A stretch of 64,000 nt of DNA. It comes from DASRIA01 sp963768885. GTDB taxonomy: Bacteria; Actinomycetota; Thermoleophilia; Solirubrobacterales; JBBDJG01. Of the stretch, positions 25,737 to 34,128 are shown one piece after another; position 1 is the stretch's first letter; every line of letters starts with the position of its first letter. The notes below the pieces were generated by a model. That model ran no database searches. It saw only the letters and a list, made by a program, of their open reading frames with translations, and was not told the origin of the DNA. The stretch covers positions 496,001 through 560,000 of the forward strand of contig CAVYJN010000007.1 of the NCBI GenBank assembly GCA_963768885.1, written 5' to 3'. A program made the position numbers and the translations under genes.

Positions 25737-27709
25737 TGCACTCCGCGCATCAGATGCGCGAAGGCGACGCCCTCTGCCGAGACCTCCGCGTCCTTCTTCT
25801 TCTCGCCCTTCGCCGCCGCGCTCTCCGGGAAGAGCTTGTAGGCCGTGTTGAGGATCACGTCGACGGACTTCGGGGCGAGCGCGTAGAGCACCTCGCCGAA
25901 CGTGCCGAGCCGCGTCGCGACCTTCTTGGGCCTCTGGATCATGGCCTGCACGATCAATTCCGCGGCCTCGTCGGGGGAGGCGGTCGGGAACGCGTCGTAG
26001 ATCCCGGTCGGCGCGATCATCGGCGTGCGCACGAGCGGCATGTACACCGTCGTGATCGAGACCTTGTCGTCGATGATCTCGGATGCGATCGAGCGTGAGA
26101 ACGCGTCGAGCGCGCTCTTGCTCGCGACGTATGCGGAGAACCTGGGCGTGTTGGTCTGCGCGCCGATCGAGGAGACGTTGATGATGTGCCCCGACTTGCG
26201 CTTGCGCATGGTCGGGAGGAATCCCATGATCAGCTTCAGCGCGCCGAAGTAGTTGAGCTGCATCGTGCGCTGGTAGTCGTGGAAGCGGTCGTAGGAGTTC
26301 GCGACCGAGCGCCGGATCGAGCGGCCCGCGTTGTTGACCAGCACGTCGACGCGGCCGTGCTCGGAGAGCACGTCCGCGACCAGCCGCTCGCAGTCGTCCA
26401 GGTCGGAGAGGTCGGCGGGATGCACGGTCGCCGCGCCGCCGGATCGCTCGATCTCGCCCTTGATCTCGTTCAGCTTGTCCTCCGAGCGCGCGACCAGGGC
26501 GACGATGCCGCCGGCTTCGCCGACCATCATCGCGAGCGCCTGGCCGATGCCGCTCGAGGCGCCGGTGATCACGACGACCTTGCCCTCGATCGCGCCCCGC
26601 AGGCTGCGGTCCTTGAAGAGATCGGGATCGAGGTTGCGCTCCCAGTAGTCCCACAGGCGGTCCGCGTAGGCCTCGAGCGCAGGGACCTGGATGCCCGTTC
26701 CCTCGAGCGCCCGCTGCGCGTCGCGGCTGTCGTAGTCGCTCGGGTAGTCGATGTAGGTGAGCACCTCGCGCGGGATCCCGAAGTCGCCGAGGACCTCGTC
26801 GGTGATGCGCCGCACGGGCGGCAGCTGCGCGATCATCGAACGCGCCTGCTTCGGCACCACGTTCATCATCTGGCGATCGATCCGCATGCTCGCCTCGGGC
26901 GCGTGCGCGGCGCGCGCGAACGTGTTGACCAGTTGCCCGGCGGTCTTGGGCTTGGGGTCGGTGAGGTGGAATGCCTGCCCGTCGAGACCGGGCTGGTGTG
27001 CGATGTGGTCCATCCCCTGGGCGACGAAGTCGACGGGAACGACGTTGATCTTCCCGCCCTCGAGGCCGATCACCGGCATCCACTGCGGCACCAGGCCGCG
27101 GATGCGCTGGATCACCTTGAAGAAGTAGTAGGGCCCGTCGATCTTGTCCATCTCGCCGGTCTGCGAGTGGCCGACGACGATCGCGGGGCGATACACGCGC
27201 CAGGGCACGGTCGCCTCGTCGCGCACGAGCTTCTCGGACTCGAACTTGGTGCGGGAGTAGGGATCCGCGAGCTTCTGGCCCTCGTCGAACATGTCCTCGC
27301 GGAACAGCCCGCGGTAGCGTCCCGACACGGCGATCGAGCTGGTGTGGTGGAAGACCCCGGCGCCGAGCTCGTTCGCGAGCTCGACGGCGTGTCGCGTCCC
27401 GTCCACGTTCGCCCGCCGGTTGCTCTCCTCGTCGGCCGACATGTCGTAGATCGCGGCGAGGTGGAAGAAGTGCTCGACGCCCCGCAGCCGCTCCTTGTCC
27501 GCGTCCGAGACGCCCAGCCCCGGCGCGGTCAGGTCGCCGATCACCGGCACGATCCGCTCGGGGCCCGGGTCCCATGACGACAGCAGCTCCTCGAGCCTGG
27601 CCCGTGACCCCTCGCGCACGAGCACGTAGATCGTGCCCTCGCGCTTGAGCAGTTCGCTCACAAGGTGGCGCCCGATGAAGCCGGTCGCCCCCGTGACGAA
27701 ATACCTCAT
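25730..27709 (-). CDS. fatty acyl-CoA reductase of the Maqu_2507/AcrA1 type (two fused SDR domains)
   Basis: The 659-residue protein fuses an extended SDR/reductase domain (MRYFVTGATGFIGRHL, active-site DPYSRTKFE) to a classical SDR (VVITGASSGIGQALA, active-site SAYVASKSALD). The junction DYWERNLDPDLFKDRSLRG and the C-terminus ending MRGVHW closely match, from memory, the Marinobacter enzyme Maqu_2507, which reduces fatty acyl-CoA to the alcohol, and mycobacterial AcrA1. Both Tyr-Lys pairs are present, so both halves should be active. Start ATG at 27709. It lies 63 nt after the PlsC-like gene, and its stop overlaps the start of the alkyl-DHAP-synthase-like gene. Product: probably a long-chain fatty alcohol. 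Confidence 0.92.
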   Translation of the reverse strand: MRYFVTGATGFIGRHLVSELLKREGTIYVLVREGSRARLEELLSSWDPGPERIVPVIGDLTAPGLGVSDADKERLRGVEHFFHLAAIYDMSADEESNRRANVDGTRHAVELANELGAGVFHHTSSIAVSGRYRGLFREDMFDEGQKLADPYSRTKFESEKLVRDEATVPWRVYRPAIVVGHSQTGEMDKIDGPYYFFKVIQRIRGLVPQWMPVIGLEGGKINVVPVDFVAQGMDHIAHQPGLDGQAFHLTDPKPKTAGQLVNTFARAAHAPEASMRIDRQMMNVVPKQARSMIAQLPPVRRITDEVLGDFGIPREVLTYIDYPSDYDSRDAQRALEGTGIQVPALEAYADRLWDYWERNLDPDLFKDRSLRGAIEGKVVVITGASSGIGQALAMMVGEAGGIVALVARSEDKLNEIKGEIERSGGAATVHPADLSDLDDCERLVADVLSEHGRVDVLVNNAGRSIRRSVANSYDRFHDYQRTMQLNYFGALKLIMGFLPTMRKRKSGHIINVSSIGAQTNTPRFSAYVASKSALDAFSRSIASEIIDDKVSITTVYMPLVRTPMIAPTGIYDAFPTASPDEAAELIVQAMIQRPKKVATRLGTFGEVLYALAPKSVDVILNTAYKLFPESAAAKGEKKKDAEVSAEGVAFAHLMRGVHW

Positions 27710-27772
27710 GCGTCTCTCCTCACCCGTTTGTTGAACCTGCGCGGATGCGCCGGCGAAAACATATACGGCGAC

Positions 27773-28825
27773 CTATATGAACGCCGACCCGCGCGCGACC
27801 AGGTTGCTGAACACCGCCTCCTGGATCGTGTGGCGGACCTGCTCCGAGAGCTCGAACACGAGCGCGCGGTCGCCGGCCGCCTCGGGGCCGTGCGCGGAGA
27901 GGTCGATGGGCGCGCAGAACTCGATCCGCCACTTCGACGGAAGCGGTATGACACCGGCCGCCCCCAGCCACGGGAACGTGGGCGTGAGGGGGAAGTAGGG
28001 CGCGCCGGTGAGGCGCGACAGCAACCGCGACTCCCCGAGCTTCGGATAGATCTCCTCCGACCCGACGACCGCGACCGGCACGATCGGAGCACCGGTTCGC
28101 AGCGCAAGCTCCACGAAGCCCCCGCGCCCGAAGCGCTGGAGGCGGTAGCGCTCCGAGAACGGCTTGCCCGCCCCCTTCGAGCCCTCCGGGAACACCATCA
28201 CGAGATGGCCCTGCTCGAGCAGCCGGATCGCGTTGTAGGGAGACGCGACCACGCCGCCGATGCGGCGCATGAGCGCGCTCACCCACGGCAGGCGGAACGC
28301 CCAGTCCAGGACCATGAACCGCGGGTGCCGCGGCAGCGGATGGTGCTTGAGGATCGCGACGCTCATCATCGCGGCGTCCCACGGCAGCACTCCCGCGTGG
28401 TTGGCGACCAGCAGCGCCCCTCCGTGCGCGGGCACGTTGTCAACTCCCGTCGCCTGCACGCGCCACCAGCGCCGGTACATGAGCTCGAACAACGGATAGA
28501 CGATCTCCACCAGCTCCTCGTCGAAGCCCCATTCGTCCTGCGCGTATTCGCCACGCAGCCGCCGCGCCGCGCGGTCGGCGATCTCGCGGGCGGAGCCGGG
28601 CAGCGTGCCCGCGGCCCGCTCGACGGCCGCGGGGAGGTCGCTCCCGTGACGCGTCGCCTCGCGGAGCATCGAGAGGAAGTCGAGCGCCGCGCGCGCGGCC
28701 TCCGGCTCCGGGCGCGAGGGCGGCGGGCCGGCGTCCCGGACTCGGGCCGCCTCGGCCTCGGCCGCGATGTCGAGCCGCAGCCGCCGCGCGCGTTCGCGCT
28801 GGATCGCGTGGCGGTCGGCGCTCAC
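27773..28825 (-). CDS. PlsC-family phospholipid/glycerol acyltransferase
   Basis: The 350-residue protein carries the acyltransferase motifs NHAGVLPWD (NHx4D type, near residue 142) and FPEGSKG near residue 210, after a long helical N-terminal region of about 110 residues. These enzymes acylate glycerol-phosphate backbones. The pairing with a GalE2-like SDR immediately upstream (overlap GTGA) resembles the M. tuberculosis Rv0501-Rv0502 pair. The start is GTG at 28825. In this cluster it could acylate an ether-glycerol phosphate or DHAP; that is inference from neighbours. Confidence 0.9.
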   Translation of the reverse strand: MSADRHAIQRERARRLRLDIAAEAEAARVRDAGPPPSRPEPEAARAALDFLSMLREATRHGSDLPAAVERAAGTLPGSAREIADRAARRLRGEYAQDEWGFDEELVEIVYPLFELMYRRWWRVQATGVDNVPAHGGALLVANHAGVLPWDAAMMSVAILKHHPLPRHPRFMVLDWAFRLPWVSALMRRIGGVVASPYNAIRLLEQGHLVMVFPEGSKGAGKPFSERYRLQRFGRGGFVELALRTGAPIVPVAVVGSEEIYPKLGESRLLSRLTGAPYFPLTPTFPWLGAAGVIPLPSKWRIEFCAPIDLSAHGPEAAGDRALVFELSEQVRHTIQEAVFSNLVARGSAFI

Positions 28826-29814
28826 GCCGCGAGCCCCGCCGCGTCACGCATGTCCGGCAGCACGCGCCGGCCGCGCAGCTCCGCGACGAAGTCGTCGACC
28901 GCGTCCATCGTCGACCTCGGGCGGAAGCCGACCTCCTCGACGAGGCGCGTGCAATCGATCGTCAGCCCGTTGCGCAGCCAGAGCACGGCCTCTTCGGGGA
29001 GGCGCGGCAACCCGATGCGCGTACCCGCCCCGAGCGCCATGCCGAAGAGCGGCGCCGGGATCGGCGCCGGCACCCTCCCGGCCAGCCGCAGCAGCCGGCT
29101 GAGCGACACGCTTCCCTCGCCGGCGACGTTCACCGGTCCGCGGACCGGGTTCCGCACGGCCGCTTCGAGCGCGGAGACGGCGTCCTCGGCGTGGACGAAC
29201 TGCAGGAGCGGGTCGTAACCGAGCTGGGTCGGGACGACCGGCCGCTGCAGGTACCGGGTGAGCGGTGAGTCGATCGCCGTGCCGAGCGTGGGCTGGTACC
29301 GAAGCGTCATCACGGTCACCTGCGCGAACCGGCGCGCGAAGTTCTCGAAGTAGTTCTCGAGCTCGCCGATGTCGCGCTGGAACCGTGTCCGCAGCGGGAA
29401 GCGCCGGGCCATGTCCTCGGTGAAGAACTCGGGTGCGTTGGGCTCGGCGCCGTAGATCGCAGCCGATCCACGCACGACGATCGTGCGGACCGACTCGGTC
29501 TTCTCACATGCCGCGAGCAGCTGGAGCGAGCCGATCACGTTGATGTCGTGCAGCTGCGAGGGCGCCTTGCCGGGCTCCGGCACCAGGAGCACGTCGCAGT
29601 GGACGACCGTGTCCACCTCGGTCTGCGGCAGCAGCTTGGACAGCAGCGGGTTGCGGATGTCGGCCCGGATGAACTCGGTGCGGCCGAGGTCGGCCGCGGG
29701 CGGTCGCACGTCGAGGCCCGCGATGTACTCGACCTCCGGCGCCCGTTCGAGCCGGCGGGCGAGCTCCGTACCCCAGAATCCCGAGACGCCGGTGATCAGG
29801 ACCCGGCGGCCCAT
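28822..29814 (-). CDS. NAD-dependent epimerase/dehydratase-like SDR (GalE2-like)
   Basis: The 330-residue protein has the Rossmann motif VLITGVSGFWGTELA at its N-terminus and the extended-SDR layout, but the region where the catalytic YxxxK should stand reads FQRDIGELENYF, without that pair. It may therefore bind a nucleotide cofactor without classical SDR chemistry. It precedes the PlsC-like acyltransferase with a 4-nt overlap. The start ATG at 29814 overlaps the intended stop of the basic H1-like gene (TGATG). In the sequence as given, a frameshift in that upstream gene makes one continuous 566-codon frame with this one; I treat them as two genes. Confidence 0.88.
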   Translation of the reverse strand: MGRRVLITGVSGFWGTELARRLERAPEVEYIAGLDVRPPAADLGRTEFIRADIRNPLLSKLLPQTEVDTVVHCDVLLVPEPGKAPSQLHDINVIGSLQLLAACEKTESVRTIVVRGSAAIYGAEPNAPEFFTEDMARRFPLRTRFQRDIGELENYFENFARRFAQVTVMTLRYQPTLGTAIDSPLTRYLQRPVVPTQLGYDPLLQFVHAEDAVSALEAAVRNPVRGPVNVAGEGSVSLSRLLRLAGRVPAPIPAPLFGMALGAGTRIGLPRLPEEAVLWLRNGLTIDCTRLVEEVGFRPRSTMDAVDDFVAELRGRRVLPDMRDAAGLAA

Positions 29815-30522
29815 CAGCGCGACCGGCTGCGGGAGCCCCCGGACTTCCTGGCGGACGACTTCCGCGCGGTCGACTTCCGCGCGGTCGACTTCCTCGGCGT
29901 CGACTTCCTCGGCGTCCGCTTCGCCGCAGCCGGCTTGCGGGACACGGACTTCCGCGCCGTCGACTTGCGGGCTGTCGACTTCTTCGCGGTCGACTTGCGG
30001 GCTGTCGACTTCTTCGCGGTCGACTTGCGCTGTGCGCGTCGACTTGCGGGCTGTCGACTTCTTCGCGGCAGGTCTCCGCGCGGCCGACTTCGCCGCGCCG
30101 GGCCGGCGCAGCCTGGTCGCCGCCGCGACCCGGGACTCGAGGCTCTCGACCTGGCTCGCGAGGCGCTCGATCGCGCCGCGCAGCTCCTTCATCTCGTCGC
30201 CGGTCATCTGGCGCAGGTCATGCAGCGCCTCGCGCACGCGGTCGCTCACGCCTGCCGCGGCCCCCGCCGGCCGCTGGCCTGCCTCACGCACACCGCGACC
30301 CGCACGCGCGGCCGTGCGCTCGGCGCGGTTGACGACCTCGTCCACGACCTCCTGGGCGCGGTCGCGTGTCAGCCCGGCGGACCCGACGGTCGTGTGCACG
30401 GTGCGCTCGACGGCGCGGCGCACCGCGTCGACTCCCGCACGTGACTGCTTCGCCGAGTTCGCCGACTTGGCGTTCGTGGTGCGCGACGACTTCCTGGCCG
30501 TTGACCTGCGGGCGGCGGTCAT
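29814..30522 (-). CDS. histone-H1-like lysine/alanine-rich protein with phasin-like N-terminus, apparent frameshift in its repeat tail
   Basis: Residues 1-25 are basic (MTAARRSTARKSSRTTNAKS), residues about 30-125 are helical and coiled-coil-like (VREALHDLRQMTGDEMKEL), and the tail is a repeat of KSTARK and KSTAKK. At about 30027-30040 the frame changes: as written the tail becomes acidic (VDREEVDSPQ), whereas one base less keeps the KSTAKK repeat to a TGA that overlaps the next ATG. The continuous basic composition makes the second reading the natural one. Such proteins bind DNA or coat storage granules (PhaF-like). The tail DNA is built of near-identical 12-21 bp units, so replication slippage or assembly error are both plausible. 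It is 6 nt from the phasin-like gene. Confidence 0.75.
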
Positions 30523-30528
30523 CGGCGC

Positions 30529-31002
30529 TCAGCCTTCCGGCACTACGGCGGAAGGCTCGCCCGGGATCCCTTCCCGGACTGCATCGCGACGCAGCGTGCC
30601 GACGTCCCGGCCGAGCTGCTCCAGCCGGGTCTCGATCCGGTCGAGCTGGCTCGCCAGCTTCGCACCCGGGGCCCGGGTCTCGTCGCTGAGCGTCTCCATG
30701 CGCACACCGAGCTTGTCCACGGCGTCCTCGACCTCCTCGAGGCGCTGCGAGATCGAGCGTAGGCGCCGCCCGAGCTTCTCGAGCTCGGAGGCGGTCGGCA
30801 GGTTCAATGCGTCCATCGCCGACTGCTGCGCGTGCGCGACCTTCTCGCGCGCCGAGAAGGCACGCGAGAGCGCGGAGTTGACGACGGGGTTCTCGAGCAT
30901 GTCGTCGGCGAGACGCCCGATCGCGTCCTCGGCCTGTCCGGCGATGCGTTTCCGCAGCCCGGCCTGCTCGGCGTCATCGCTGAAACTGTCTGCGCTGCTC
31001 AT
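30529..31002 (-). CDS. coiled-coil phasin-like protein
   Basis: The 157-residue protein is almost all helix with heptad-like spacing (ELEKLGRRLRSISQRLEEVEDAVDKLGVRME) and has no cysteine or membrane segment. It resembles small granule- or envelope-associated coiled-coil proteins, but no family can be fixed by eye. It starts with ATG at 31002, preceded by GGGAG, and is the first gene of the minus-strand lipid run. Together with the H1-like neighbour it may organise a lipid or polyester surface; this is inference. Confidence 0.75.
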   Translation of the reverse strand: MSSADSFSDDAEQAGLRKRIAGQAEDAIGRLADDMLENPVVNSALSRAFSAREKVAHAQQSAMDALNLPTASELEKLGRRLRSISQRLEEVEDAVDKLGVRMETLSDETRAPGAKLASQLDRIETRLEQLGRDVGTLRRDAVREGIPGEPSAVVPEG

Positions 31003-31349
31003 ATATGCGGACTCCCTCTGGGATGGGTTCCTGGTGCGGGGGTGGCGTGGCCGTCGCGGCCCGGAAGGGGGCGACCCGGCGCATTCGGGAACCTAGCGCA
31101 ATCGGGCCGGGCGCACGAGCGCCCCGGGCGGCTGCTGTCGTCTGCGCACCCGTGACGGGCCGATGAAGTCTCAACTTGGACTCGAGGGTTAGCCAACTCG
31201 AGGCTCTGCCTCCCGGTATGGGCGACGGGCCCCGCGATCGGCCTGCCGGGCGGCGCCGGTTTCGCAGGTCCTGGACGCCCGCGGGAACCGCTCAAGTCAC
31301 GCTGTGATCCGGACGATCAATGAACGGACACGGCGTACCGGTGCAACTG

Positions 31350-31370
31350 GCGCATCGGTGCGCGTTTTTT
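31350..31370 (+). terminator. intrinsic-terminator-like hairpin upstream of the wall hydrolase promoter
   Basis: GCGCA (31350-31354), loop TCGG and TGCGC (31359-31363) form a short stem followed by G and six T residues. It can only act on a plus-strand transcript, but no plus-strand gene lies upstream within 1 kb, so it would end a short non-coding RNA. Confidence 0.5.
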
Positions 31371-31487
31371 CGTCAAGTACCGCGCAATCAAGCCGATCCA
31401 ACTATCATGACCCCGTGGGAGGCACCGAGATTGAGGCAGGGGACTGCCGTCGGCGTAGTTTGCCTGCGTGCAGTGGAAGGTTCAGCG

Positions 31488-31516
31488 TTGCAAGGTTGCG
31501 GTCCGGTAGGTAGCGT
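31488..31516 (+). promoter_or_regulatory. candidate promoter of the wall hydrolase gene
   Basis: TTGCAA (31488-31493) and TAGCGT (31511-31516) are spaced by 17 nt, which fits an actinobacterial housekeeping sigma promoter. Transcription would start near 31523 and leave a leader of about 80 nt. Motif match only. Confidence 0.4.
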
Positions 31517-31601
31517 GACGCCCTCTTGCAGTACGTTCCCGTCGCCCGACCAGGTGCGGGATATTCGAGACGGCGCGCGCGAAACGAGACTCAAGAACTA
31601 G

Positions 31602-34007
31602 ATGAAGCGGAAGATCCTCTTCAGCCTGTTGACGGTGACCCTGTTCGTCGCCGGTTTCAGCGTTGCCTCGTTCCCGGCGCTTGCAGAGCTGCGCACCATC
31701 ACGATCACCCTGGTCGGCGGCCAGGAGGTCGTGACCACGGTGGACGTTCCCCCGGGAACGCCGCCCGACGCGATCCAGCTGCCGGAGCTCAGCGCGCCGA
31801 TCAAGAAGGTCGAGGACGGCGGCCCGCCCACACCCAAGACTCCCGCCGCTCCCGACAACGGCGGTGACGACACCGCGGACAAGCCCGAGACCGACAAGAC
31901 GCCGGCGCCGGGTGAGTTCCTCGAGGAGGGCGAGAAGGCGAAGCCGAAGAAGCGCGAGCGCACGAAGCCCGGCGCGATTCGCCGGCCCGACGGCACGCCG
32001 ACGCGCAACAACCCGACGCTCACGCTCGGGCTTCCCGGTCCGGCGCCCGTCGGCGTTCCGAACTTCGTGATCAGCAAGTTCCGCATCCCTCCCTTCCTTC
32101 TTCCGATCTACCAGGCGGCCGGAACGCAGTACGGCATCCGGTGGGAGGTGCTCGCGGCGATCAACGAGATCGAGACCGACTACGGACGCAACCTGAACGT
32201 GTCGTCGGCCGGCGCGCTGGGATGGATGCAGTTCATCCCGTCTTCGTGGCGCATGTACGGGACGGACGCGAACGACGACGGCGAGCGCGACCCCTACAAC
32301 CCCGTCGACGCGATCTTCGCCGCGGCGCGCTACCTCAAGGCCGCCGGAGCCGACAACGACCTTCGCCGCGCGATCTTCGCCTACAACCACGCCGACTGGT
32401 ACGTCGACTCGGTCATGATGCGCGCACGCCTGATCTCCGGCCTGCCCGCCGACCTGGTCGGTTCGCTCACCGGCCTGACCCAGGGTCACTTCCCCGTGCA
32501 CGCCCGCGCGCGCTACGCCGACGACCTCGCGGAGCGTGAGCTTCGCGGCCTCGGCAAGAAGGTGCGCCGCAACCACAACGCCGCGAAGATCGTCAACTCG
32601 AACGACCACCGCCGCTCGATCAACATCTACGCGCGCCGGGGCGCGCCCGTGATCGCCGTGAACGATGGTGTCGTCAAGAAGGTCGGCGTGAGCCGCAAGC
32701 TCGGCCGCTTCATCATCCTCCAGGACGTCTACGGCAACCGCTACACGTACGCGCACCTCGGCAAGGTGTCGAAGCGCTACCCGGTGCCGAAGAGCTTCGA
32801 CGACCACCGCGTCCGCGACGAGTTCCGTGGCGCGCGCAGCTCGAGCCAGGACGACAAGCTGCCGAAGCCGGCCTCCCCCGCGAGTGCCGGCGTCCAGCGC
32901 GTCGAGCGCGACCCCGCCGGCAACGCCGCCGACATCCAGGCCTCCGACGTGAGCTCGGCCACCGGCCTGGCGGAGCAGGCCGACATCGAGAAGGAGCGGC
33001 TGTTCGCCGACCCGAGCCGCCCCGGCAACCGCGCGACGGCCGAGCAGACCGGACAGCTTCTCGACGAGGCCGGCTTCGAGGTGTTCAAGGTCTACTTCTC
33101 GAAGGTCCTGAGGCTCAAGCCGTCTGAAGTGAAGCTCAAGACCCTCAAGAAGGGGTCGAAGGTGATCGGCGGCACCGTGCTCGGGCGGATCGGCAAGCTC
33201 GAGGAGGGCCCCGGCTCGAAGCTCGGCCCGCACCTCAACTTCTCCCTGCGGCCCGCCGGCCGCGGCGCGCCCCGCATCGACCCGAAGCCCATCCTCGACG
33301 GATGGAAGCTCCTCGAGGCCACCGCGATCTACCGCGCCGCCGGCAAGAACGCGCTCGTCAACGAGGCCGGCATCGGCCAGGTCCTGCTCATGTCCAAGGA
33401 GGCGCTGACCCGCCGGGTCCTGGCGAACTCGGACATCGACATCTACCCCTGCGGCCGCCTCGACATCCGCACCGGACAGGTCGACCGCCGCGTGCTGGCG
33501 ACGCTCGAGTTCCTCGCCGCATCCGGCCTGCGCCCGACCGTGACGTCGCTGAAGTGCGGCCACGGCTACTACACCTCGTCGGGGAACGTCTCGCACCACA
33601 GCTCGGGCAACGCGGTGGACATCGCGAAGATCAACGACACCCCGATCCTCGGCCACCAGGGCCGCGGCTCGATCACCGAGACCACCGTCCGCAAGCTCAT
33701 GACCCTCCAGGGACCGATGCAGCCGACGCAGATCATCTCCCTGATGGACATCGGCGGCCCCACCTACGCGATGGGCGATCACGCCGACCACATCCACGTC
33801 GGCTACCGGCCGCTGCTCGGCACCAACGCGAAACTCGGGCGGGCGGCGCGGCGCATCCTGTCGGCCAACCAGTGGGACCGCTTCGTCGACCGGATCGCCG
33901 ACATCAAGAACCCGGTCGTGCGCACCAAGCCCTCGAAGTACTCGCTCAAGGTCAAGCGCAAGCGCGGCGGCGGTCAGCGCTCCAGCCAGGCCCACGTCGG
34001 CGAGTAG
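31602..34007 (+). CDS. secreted multidomain peptidoglycan hydrolase (lytic transglycosylase, degenerate M23, M15-like)
   Basis: The 801-residue protein has a signal peptide (residues 1-28, cut after FPALA), a Pro/Lys-rich linker, an SLT domain with the catalytic Glu in INEIETDYGRN and the GALGWMQFIPSSW motif (about 180-285), an M23-like domain, and a C-terminal M15-like metallopeptidase domain with SHHSSGNAVDIAK and DHADHIHVGY (about 640-745). The M23 part is split by a Ser/Ala-rich insert of about 130 residues and seems inactive: its metal motifs read RRSINIYARRG and GPHLNFSLRP, with Asn where Asp and His are expected. It stands alone with its own leader. Likely role: remodelling of cell-wall glycan and peptide at the surface. 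Confidence 0.88.
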   Translation: MKRKILFSLLTVTLFVAGFSVASFPALAELRTITITLVGGQEVVTTVDVPPGTPPDAIQLPELSAPIKKVEDGGPPTPKTPAAPDNGGDDTADKPETDKTPAPGEFLEEGEKAKPKKRERTKPGAIRRPDGTPTRNNPTLTLGLPGPAPVGVPNFVISKFRIPPFLLPIYQAAGTQYGIRWEVLAAINEIETDYGRNLNVSSAGALGWMQFIPSSWRMYGTDANDDGERDPYNPVDAIFAAARYLKAAGADNDLRRAIFAYNHADWYVDSVMMRARLISGLPADLVGSLTGLTQGHFPVHARARYADDLAERELRGLGKKVRRNHNAAKIVNSNDHRRSINIYARRGAPVIAVNDGVVKKVGVSRKLGRFIILQDVYGNRYTYAHLGKVSKRYPVPKSFDDHRVRDEFRGARSSSQDDKLPKPASPASAGVQRVERDPAGNAADIQASDVSSATGLAEQADIEKERLFADPSRPGNRATAEQTGQLLDEAGFEVFKVYFSKVLRLKPSEVKLKTLKKGSKVIGGTVLGRIGKLEEGPGSKLGPHLNFSLRPAGRGAPRIDPKPILDGWKLLEATAIYRAAGKNALVNEAGIGQVLLMSKEALTRRVLANSDIDIYPCGRLDIRTGQVDRRVLATLEFLAASGLRPTVTSLKCGHGYYTSSGNVSHHSSGNAVDIAKINDTPILGHQGRGSITETTVRKLMTLQGPMQPTQIISLMDIGGPTYAMGDHADHIHVGYRPLLGTNAKLGRAARRILSANQWDRFVDRIADIKNPVVRTKPSKYSLKVKRKRGGGQRSSQAHVGE

Positions 34008-34128
34008 ACCGACCGCCACGTCATCGCAGCGGCAGCTGTTCCGGTTCTGTCAGCTCGACTTCCCGTTCGCGCTGGGCCCGCCTGACGGCCGCTACCTCGA
34101 GCGCGGCCCCGACGGCGAGGACCGCGCG

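Larger units (their letters stand above)
31003..31601. other. 599-nt non-coding region between divergent transcription units
   Basis: No convincing gene is present. The left 180 nt would hold the promoter of the minus-strand lipid run. In the middle, CTCGAG occurs twice (31181-31186 and 31197-31202) around GGTTAGCCAA. A plus-strand hairpin with a T6 tail lies at 31350-31370, and a plausible promoter for the wall hydrolase at 31488-31516. I looked for a ydaO-type c-di-AMP riboswitch, which often precedes such hydrolases in Actinobacteria, and did not find its conserved core. Confidence 0.7.

Noticed and set aside
24117..27575. One 1152-codon frame joining the flavoprotein to upstream sequence
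   Set aside because: The upstream two thirds are an out-of-frame copy of the reductase gene; the real start is TTG 25736.
29870..30070. CRISPR-like or VNTR array
   Set aside because: The repeats are coding repeats of KSTARK/KSTAKK without unique spacers.
31181..31202. CTCGAG pair around GGTTAGCCAA as another member of the GGCTAA-loop family (reverse orientation)
   Set aside because: Only 6 bp pair, and the two bases next to the loop on each side do not; CTCGAG is itself a palindrome, so the pairing is expected by chance.
31260..31601. c-di-AMP (ydaO-type) riboswitch ahead of the wall hydrolase, expected because disA is present
   Set aside because: The conserved core words of the class are not present in this leader or in the 80-nt leader at 51525-51604.
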